Below, piece by piece: positions 29,673 to 36,414 of a stretch of DNA of 36,414 bases (position 1 is the first letter of the stretch; every line of letters starts with the position of its first letter). The position numbers were made by a program, and so were the translations under genes. The DNA is from Phoronis australis (Eukaryota; Phoronida; Phoronidae): assembly GCA_002633005.1 (NCBI GenBank), contig NMRA01001166.1, positions 8,057-44,470 on the forward strand, given 5' to 3'. The notes beneath the pieces are model-generated. The model did no database searches, had not been told where the DNA came from, and saw nothing but the letters and a program-made list of their open reading frames with translations.

Positions 29673-30499
29673 GGGAGGCATATATAACTTCCATGAGTAT
29701 TCAATATAGAATGTCTATCTGGGACAGTGTTCAAGGTAGTATGTCCACTGATCTGGGACAATGTTGACAGAAATTTGGTCTTACCTTCCTACTTCACAAC
29801 TGCTGAAAACGTTCAGTAGCGACGTGCATTATGAACGCATCACAGTCTAGAATTATGCATAGCAATCTCGATAAATTGCGGTTATGTGTGTGTCCTCAGG
29901 GAATTTGTGAATTTGGGCAAGTGATATTTGATTATTTTTCAGATACAGGTAAATCCATGTAAAGCGTGCAAGACCATTTTTCTGACTTGAATCAGTTTTC
30001 ATGGAGCCAACCCCTAGATTATGCCGTACTACATGAATGTATTCCATATTACTCCAGCGAGGAGTTTTTGTCGACAAAATCAAGGGTTATAAATTTGGGT
30101 TTCTGGTAGGGAATAGTATCACATGTTGTTTTTAAATTTTAGGACAGTCTTGCTTCTAACCACTGAGAAATATACAGTAGGAGACAAATTGGAATTAAGG
30201 GTATTTTCCACTGTCAAATCCGTACGACCAGAAAGCGCTGCCATCAACATACAGAACCACATGTCGCTGTCAGTAACACTAATATTATAGTAAAAATAAT
30301 GGGCCTAAAATAAACCACTTACACGCAGGTGTTCTGTTTTGGACAGTTTTAAAATCTGTATTTTAATGACAATCAACGTATGCTTAATTAGAGCTTTATG
30401 GGCCGAAACGCTCATATCCACGGCTCTGATGCCATAGCCAACAAGTACTGCACAGGAGACAGTTATGATGCCCCGCGTCAAAGACCTTTCTCTGTTTTA
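29673..30499. other. No gene recognised
   Basis: AT-rich sequence without exon or terminus signals. The short minus-strand frames here look random. Confidence 0.45.
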
Positions 30500-31860
30500 A
30501 GAATACGACAGGAGCTTCCCCTCTACAAGCTGGGTAACAGGTAATCTGTAACGTGGATTAGAGTTATAGCTCTGGATTGCCCACGTCCAAATCCATGTTT
30601 TAACGTACATGTAAAAGAGTGTAGCATTTGAATCTCTGATCATACTGTATATATTTGTTAGATGAGCTCCAGTTATAATCATGCATAAATGAATATTTTG
30701 CAATTCATACATCTCAACGATTCCATAAGCGGACTATGTTTTCATGTTGTTTATATAAAGTAAACTGCTGTTGTGCTGCCTGTGTCTCCGTACAGAACTG
30801 CATTGGCTGCATACTTATGTACTCGGAAAAACTAAAGCGCTCTAGAACGAAGCATTTCACATTGCAAAAACATTTATAGCCCCAAACTCCAGAACAATAC
30901 TCCATGACGCCTAGCAAAGTAGTCAAAGCACTTTATAAAAGGGTTAAACATGCTTTTTAACATCTTGTATTTACCGACAAAGACGCCTACATGTAGCGCT
31001 TCTGCCGTTGCCTTATATAATCTAGATTCTCTTTGAGAAATACAAATAAATATTTGCATTTACAGGCATATTCTATGCCTCTAGATCCAAAATTATTATT
31101 GTTTACTCCAGAAGTGTGCAACTGTTCTTTTTTCAAAGTTAACACATATGTTCCATTTCCAACACCTATTATGTAACATGTTTAGCAATATTTGTAAATG
31201 TAAACTGCCTTCGCTGCTTGGAAAAGAACTAAATCACCTGCATAAAGAAAGCAGCGCAAGTTTTAACCTCCAATATAAATATCCTTTAGATCAATAACTA
31301 AGTCAGTTGCCGGACATCTTTATTGACGTCAAACCAAGCTATTTTGTCGTCACCTGCGTTTAATGCAGGCTTCTGTATGCGCATTACCATGCCTTGGCAG
31401 TAGAGTGAAATTTTCCAACAATTCTCACCTTAATCAACTTATACAACAATTTTCTACCTAAAATACCAAGCGCTTTTTACACATCCAAGAAGGTGGCATG
31501 TAATGTGTGTTTTTTTAAATTATTTTGGATAACTGAAGTTAGAGTGAAACCATGATGGGAGCAGGGCCTATCCCTTCGGAGGCCATTTTGCTCTTCAACC
31601 AATTTGTTATCAAAATACCAAAACTCCATAAGTCTGTTATTCAAAAGACAGAAACCTGCTGACACTGAACAATAAGCTAATTTTCCTGTAATCAAAGGCA
31701 TACTTATATATTTGTAGGTCCCTTTTAGGCATTGGATCACTAATAAATTAATTGCATTGCACCACATGGATAGGAGTTTACCTGAAAGCAGAAACAAATT
31801 AAATAAATCCATTAACTAAAAGTTGAATCAGGTAATAATTTTAAAACTTAACTCGGCATG
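30500..31860 (-). pseudogene. Decayed LINE reverse transcriptase, minus strand
   Basis: Reading from 31812 leftward: LLNNRLMEF, then KLVEEQNGLRRDRPCSHHGF and TLTSVIQNNLKK match the classical 'deQxGFRxgrSc' region of non-LTR reverse transcriptases. The catalytic box lies at 31233-31244 and reads YAGD instead of YADD, followed by LVLF. Further on ESRLYKATAEAL and KYKMLKSMFNPF are thumb-like, then YCSGVWGYKCF (about 30880) corresponds to the conserved Y-G-x-x-x-W-G block, and FFRVHKYAAN-like text follows. Many frameshifts and stops. It is a different copy, and probably a different family, from the + strand LINE at 8260-9310. Confidence 0.75.
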
Positions 31861-32833
31861 TATGTCGTCGGTTATTTTTTCCTCCGCTTGGAGGACACAG
31901 ACTTAAAAAAACAGTGGTGAGATAACAAAAGTCACAAAATGAATGGATTATGGAGGTTCACTGCCGCAGGGAGATGGCTTTTGTTTTACATGTTAAAAAT
32001 ACAATTTATTTCCAAAGATCTGTAATGGAAATTACAGAATCAACTCTCACCAAGTTCTCTCGAAGTTTCCCTTGCCATTAAACTAATTGATTTCTTAACA
32101 GTTAAAGGGAACTGAAAGGTCACTTGGCATGGACTTGATGTGGTACGAGATTTGTCGGGTTGGCAAGCCCCATCAATTTTGGTGGCTTTTTGAAACTCAT
32201 TGCACTTGCTGAGGCCCTGCAACTTAGAGATGGAAATTATTTTGTCAGCTACTGGATAGGTTTGAAACGTCCGCTTGTATTTAGGTGTTGATTTATGACG
32301 TATGCCATTAAGAGCATTAATAAAATCCATTTCCGGTGGATCTCACATGTGAAAAATGTACAAAGCGTTTCAGATTCGTGCTCAACTATTCTTTACATCG
32401 CGATAATCCAATGAAAGGCGCCCTAAATAGTCATTTTAAGGTTCCAATTTTAATCCATTAGAAAAACGTGTTCTCATAGTAAGACAGCTTTCTAAGATTT
32501 TTGTCAAGTATCCTGTAATAATTTTCTACCGAACATGGCATTATTCTTCCTAAGAATTGCTTGCAAAAATGCAAAAAAAATAGATGGTAGGTCTTCCCTT
32601 ACTTTTTGGTAGTTTAATGACCTGTTAAAGTCGTTTTGTGAAACAAACTCTATGTCTTCAAAGGTATTCGACAATTTAATTCGATCAGGGGGGGGGGTAT
32701 TTGGTCAAAACCAACATTGAGAAATTATATTTCCTTTTAACAAATTTAAAAACTGAAGATGATATAATTGATGTTTATCAACACTGAGGTCTTTTTTGCC
32801 AGTTCAGATGTGATGCCGGTAGAAGATGAGCCT
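31861..32833. other. No gene recognised
   Basis: May contain the upstream part of the minus-strand LINE, but no endonuclease motif was seen. A run of nine to ten G lies near 32688-32698. Confidence 0.4.
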
Positions 32834-32841
32834 CGTGTACG

Positions 32842-32888
<47 letters not shown>

Positions 32889-32896
32889 GCGTGTTT
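32834..32896. repeat. GT/AC microsatellite
   Basis: An almost uninterrupted (GT)n run with a few GC interruptions. It generates spurious Cys-Val and His-Ala/Thr open frames on the two strands. Confidence 0.95.
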
Positions 32897-32899
32897 GCC

Positions 32900-33760
32900 C
32901 CCACTGACAATTTTAGTTTTGTTGTTATTTTCCATATTTACCAAATTCCTGGATGGATTTTCATGAATTTTGGCAGATACGTTTCGGTTATAGAGGCTTT
33001 TCATTTTCCTGTGGACTCTACGTACAGTAATCTAATCCCCCTTGTAGTGGCAAATCATGTTCTTCGTTGTGTCAAACTGCTTGAACGAACATCACAAAGC
33101 TTTTCGGATATGTTGCTATTGGGGTGACGATATTTGATGTTGATTGTTTACTGGTCTTTCTCCAGTTGCGCCTCTTGGTGACAATTTAGCTTTTCTTAAT
33201 GTATGCCTTTGTATCGACCAAGTTCCTTGATGCGTTTTGATTAAATACGACAAATAGTTTTTTTATTATGTTAGACAACGACAATTCCCAGTTTGGACAC
33301 GATTCAACATATTCTGCGCCCACTAGAGGCCATTTTCCTTATTGCTGGCATCCGCCTCTTTGTCCTCCAAATAGTGACTGAAGGATAAAATTTTATTCAC
33401 GTGCTTCTATTAAGGAGATGATCGTCACTGGCACCGGTTTTCTGATGTGTCCTCAATGCCACATTAGTTTCCGGTGCAGCAATACATGTATCAACCAAAT
33501 TCTTAAAGTTAACGAAAATTTGTAAAATTTGGTGAATGTTTTCCAAATGAGTGTCTGATTACTGTCGCAACCTCTGGTAACAATTTATGTTGTAGATATG
33601 ACTATGTGTCTAGTAAGCTTCTTGATGGATGAAATTTGGCAAATGAAATGTCAATGATATGGCGGCGATTGCCTTGTTTAAGATAAATGTGATGTTTACT
33701 GCACCATCTTGTGTTATTTATATTTTATAGTTTTCCATAATGTTTATGAACGCCCTTAGA
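32900..33760 (-). repeat. Cluster of the dispersed CTCF-like repeat, opposite orientation
   Basis: Units in reverse orientation contain GGATGGATTTTCATGAATTT and TTGGCAGATACGTTTC (33 kb). The boundary-like motif CCACTAGAGGCC lies at 33320-33331, CGCCTCTTGGTGAC at 33169-33182 and CAACCTCTGGTAACAATTT near 33569. These correspond to AAATCCATCAAGG and ATCTGCCAA-type blocks of the left-hand units at 3124-6440. The copies are diverged and unit borders are approximate. Confidence 0.5.
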
Positions 33761-33879
33761 AGCATACCGTTAGTGGTCATGTTGACAAAAATCTGTAATA
33801 TTATGTTGAATATGTTTTCATTTTTGCTTCTTTTTATCACCATTACATGTATTTGTTGGCCCAAGATTCCACTTTGTGA

Positions 33880-34796
33880 AAACACAGGTTCTATGTATTG
33901 AAACGTACATCAAGAATGTAGGATTTCTCCGAAGTTACGATGGTTATGAAAGACAGACGAATGACTGTTCAACATTTGGCAAACAATGTTTGCATCAGCA
34001 ATGAGTCCGTCTCTAAAATTGTGAGTAAAGATTTGGGCATGAGTAAGCTGAGTGCACGATGGGTGCCAAGAATGTTAACTCAGGATCAGAAAATTAGCAC
34101 AATGCAAATTTCAAAAGAAATTCTAATAAGATTCCAAGCAGATTCAGCCAAATTTTCCAGAAGATTTGTAGCCCAGGATGAGACATGGGTCCACTACTTT
34201 GACACGAAATCAAAACAACAAATTAAACAATGGAAGCACGAAGCCTGAGAATGTTAAGTTTGGTGCCTCTGCAAGCAAAGGTATAGCCTCTGTGTTCAAG
34301 AACAGCGAAGGTATTCTGATGATCGACAACTTGCAACGAGGACACATTGTTACTGGGAATTACTATGCATCACTTTTGGAAAAACCCAAAAAAGTAATCA
34401 AAGAAAAGAGACGCGGGATATTTCGGGATGGAGTGCGGTTGCTTCAAGACAACGCACCTGCAAATACTGCACAAGTTGAGTTGGGTGAAGGAACTAGATG
34501 TGGCTTTGAAATCCTTCGGCTCCCCGCCGATTCTCCGTCTGATTTTTATTTGTTTCCACAATTGAAGGCCTACCTACGTGGACGCCAGTATGTGAGCAAT
34601 GATGACGTCATGAATGCCGTGGAGGAGTATTTTGAGGGTCTCAACAAAAGTTTCTTTTACGAAGGCATCGCAAAACTGGAGCACAGATGAAAGAAATGCA
34701 TTGATGTAATGGGAGATTATATTGAAAAATAAAAGCCAAAATTAGTTGCTATCGCGTTGTTTTCTGGTTGAGACCTAGAACTCATTGAACTACCCT
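33880..34796 (+). pseudogene. Broken mariner transposase with 3' terminal repeat
   Basis: The product is a Tc1/mariner DDD transposase. The frame from 33940 shows the second helix-turn-helix (DRRMTVQHLANNVCISNESV), SKLSARWVPRMLTQDQK and the first catalytic block AQDETWVHYFD. It ends prematurely at 34248. The adjacent frame then gives GIASVF.NSEGILMID, the second Asp in LLQDNAPANTAQ, and the third in SPSDFYLFPQLK. Only 30 residues separate Asp 2 and Asp 3, against 34 in mariner, because part of the P-Y-S-P-D-L-A-P region is missing. TGA at 34688-34690 replaces the Trp of the usual LEHRW, and the frame continues KKCIDVMGDYIEK to TAA 34730-34732. An earlier in-frame TAG is at 33919-33921. GTTGAGACCTAGAACTCATT, then GAACTACCCTCA (to about 34798), is the 3' inverted terminus. 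No 5' terminus was found, so the copy is 5'-truncated. Confidence 0.9.
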
Positions 34797-34869
34797 CACA
34801 GACGAACGTAGAACACATAGAGCAAAATACATGTAAGTAGTATCTAATGTAAGCATTAAAATATTTAGA

Positions 34870-35203
34870 CATTACGAACATATCAAGAACAAAAACATGC
34901 ACAGATATAGAAATCAGAAGCAACGAGATTAATAAGCGATGCGTGAAAATTTATTAACATTGCTTAAGAAGAAGGCATTGAGAAAAAGTGTGAACTACCA
35001 TTTAATAATAATGAAACTTTAGTAGGGATGTTATTACAGGAACTGAAAGCATTTACAATTATTAGTTTGTTTTCATTGAGTCCACGGAAGTGTGAATTTC
35101 TCGGGTATTCGATGAGGATACATTTGAAGAAAACATGGAGATAAGATTGGTGGTCACAGCATTTACAGTTTGGAGAAACATTACTAAATTTGTGCCTAAA
35201 CAT
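34870..35203 (-). pseudogene. LINE ORF2 C-terminal relic, minus strand
   Basis: The minus frame from 35203 reads HKFSNVSPNCKCCDHQSYLH, then VFFKCILIEYP and a stretch of VSLLLNGSSHFFSMP. The C-x-x-C...H....C pattern followed by a hydrophobic helix resembles the C-terminal zinc-knuckle region of non-LTR retrotransposons (C-x-x-C...E-x-x-x-H-x-x-x-x-C). A frame change near 34964 leads to AMLINFHASLINLVASDF. It abuts the right end of the mariner copy, which may have inserted into it. Confidence 0.4.
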
Positions 35204-36414
35204 GTCGGAGTTGAGGAAAAGACCGCATCTCGAATCGGTACAATGCTACATGTACATGTATATTTCGTTTTCGCGGGGAAAACAGTATTATGTCAGGGGT
35301 ATTGTGTTGTCAAAATTAGGAAAACCAAGTGTTATACTCTTAAAAGAATTGCTTTCCTTAACCTAATGCTGGTGTATTTTCAAACCATCATTCACTAATT
35401 CGAGATGTATAGTAAGTCATTCCTAACAATGGCAAAAAGAAAGCGAAAAAGCAAATCTTTTATAGAACAATTGAGATTCAGTTTCAAGAACAAATGTCCT
35501 ATGTGTTTGGCACACGATTTCCGGTGATTCTTGGGTGTTATCTGGGACCTTATTTGACTCCACGCAGTATGTATACTGTTGCCAGAAAAAATCGACGCTT
35601 TTCATTGTTAACGATGATTGAAATTGCACACTACCGATGAAATTTCTCATACACAGGCCTGAACTAAGGCAAAATAAATTAGGGGGAAGGCTAAATTCGT
35701 GGGCGAGCAAATAACCATTGAAAACGAACACTTTTCAAAGGGGCGCCTTCCGATCATTGCCTTCAGGAAAGTAGGACAGCTGCCGTGAATGCTTGTTATT
35801 AGCGTACATTTAGCAGTCGACAATTTCGTTCTTTTTGTCTTTTTATTATTGTTTGTCTTCATTTCGTTCCCTTATGGTCCACCCCTATGTTTTGTTCTTC
35901 ATGCCTGCGTAAGGGAGGTGGAACGATCCACAGACCAATCCAAACTAAAAATGTTATAGATCAGTGAAACATAGTTCATCTTTGGGTGTAATTGAACTGT
36001 TTTTAATATCTTAAAATCACGCACGCGCGAATTTTTTTATGTAAATCATGGAGGCTGTAGCCACAGCTTCCTGTGTTTCCGACAGCCCTGCCACAGAAGG
36101 ATCAAATTTTGAGGGCAAAACTCAGCAAAATAGTGGCTTGTGAGGGGTGGCTAATCTGAGCGCTGGGCTAATGTAGCGCTACAAAGAGCAAATATTTTAT
36201 GATTTACATTTGTAACATTTATTACCGCATGTGATCACGATAAATGTTTATAATTTCCGTTTTTCATTCGTTGCAAGTTTTCCGAATGCTCTCTCAGAAA
36301 TTGACTGTGCGAGTTGCGAGACCGTCAGTCGCAGGGAATAACCAACATATTGTAACTGCGGAAGATTCTGCCCACATAACTTCAAAAAACACTTGTACAA
36401 CAATTGTACTTAAA
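35204..36414. other. Right edge, no gene recognised
   Basis: No convincing exon or transposon terminus. An imperfect foldback GGCTGTAGCCACAGC lies near 36053. ORFs on both strands lack domain content. Confidence 0.45.

Noticed and set aside
32768-33127. 119-codon ORF with a Cys-Val run
   Set aside because: The run is the translated GT microsatellite and the rest overlaps a dispersed repeat.
35135-35398. Plus-strand 87-codon ORF
   Set aside because: Overlaps the minus-strand LINE tail, which has a better motif match; no domain content.

Overview
This is a window of AT-rich animal nuclear DNA with no sign of prokaryotic organisation. Coding segments are short exons with GT-AG (once GC-AG) boundaries, separated by kilobases of intron and mobile-element debris. 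Kringle and PAN/apple-like domains, a THAP fragment, mariner and non-LTR retroelement relics, and the very frequent palindrome TACATGTA together suggest a marine invertebrate, for example a hemichordate, cephalochordate or lophotrochozoan. I cannot fix the species from sequence alone.

Left part (1-8240, + strand): the 3' half of a secreted modular protein gene. Two kringle exons (1208-1444 and 6894-7130), each exactly 237 nt and each flanked by phase-1 introns, are followed by a terminal cysteine-rich PAN/apple-like exon (7924-8240) in the same phase. The first kringle exon appears to use a GC donor. The 5.4-kb intron between the kringles holds a degenerate dispersed repeat whose boundary motif looks like the CTCF core site.

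Middle left (8260-17395): almost entirely mobile DNA. It contains a decayed LINE reverse transcriptase, two head-to-tail copies of a Helentron-like non-autonomous rolling-circle element preceded by three extra copies of its 5' end, and a 3.5-kb DNA transposon (13902-17395). The latter is bounded by TTAA on both sides, has imperfect terminal inverted repeats, and encloses a broken ORF of a widespread uncharacterised family that I read as a DDE-type transposase.

Middle right (about 19970-26400, + strand): exons of an unrecognised intracellular-type protein. Four exons with compatible phases (22460-22645, 24880-25070, 25445-25615, 25912-26319) end in a Gln/Lys-rich coiled-coil C-terminus and a poly(A) signal; a fifth upstream exon is tentative.

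Right part (27029-36414): nested transposons. Two inverted copies of a small foldback MITE (third copy at 16491) bracket a mirrored pair of leader sequences. One leader precedes a THAP-type ORF on the minus strand, the other a short ORF on the plus strand. The THAP ORF is split by a 1.7-kb element with CAGGGATATAC ends. Further right are a minus-strand LINE relic, a GT microsatellite, another cluster of the dispersed repeat, a broken mariner transposase, and a minus-strand LINE tail. Apart from the kringle gene and the unknown multi-exon gene, everything recognisable is repeat-derived.
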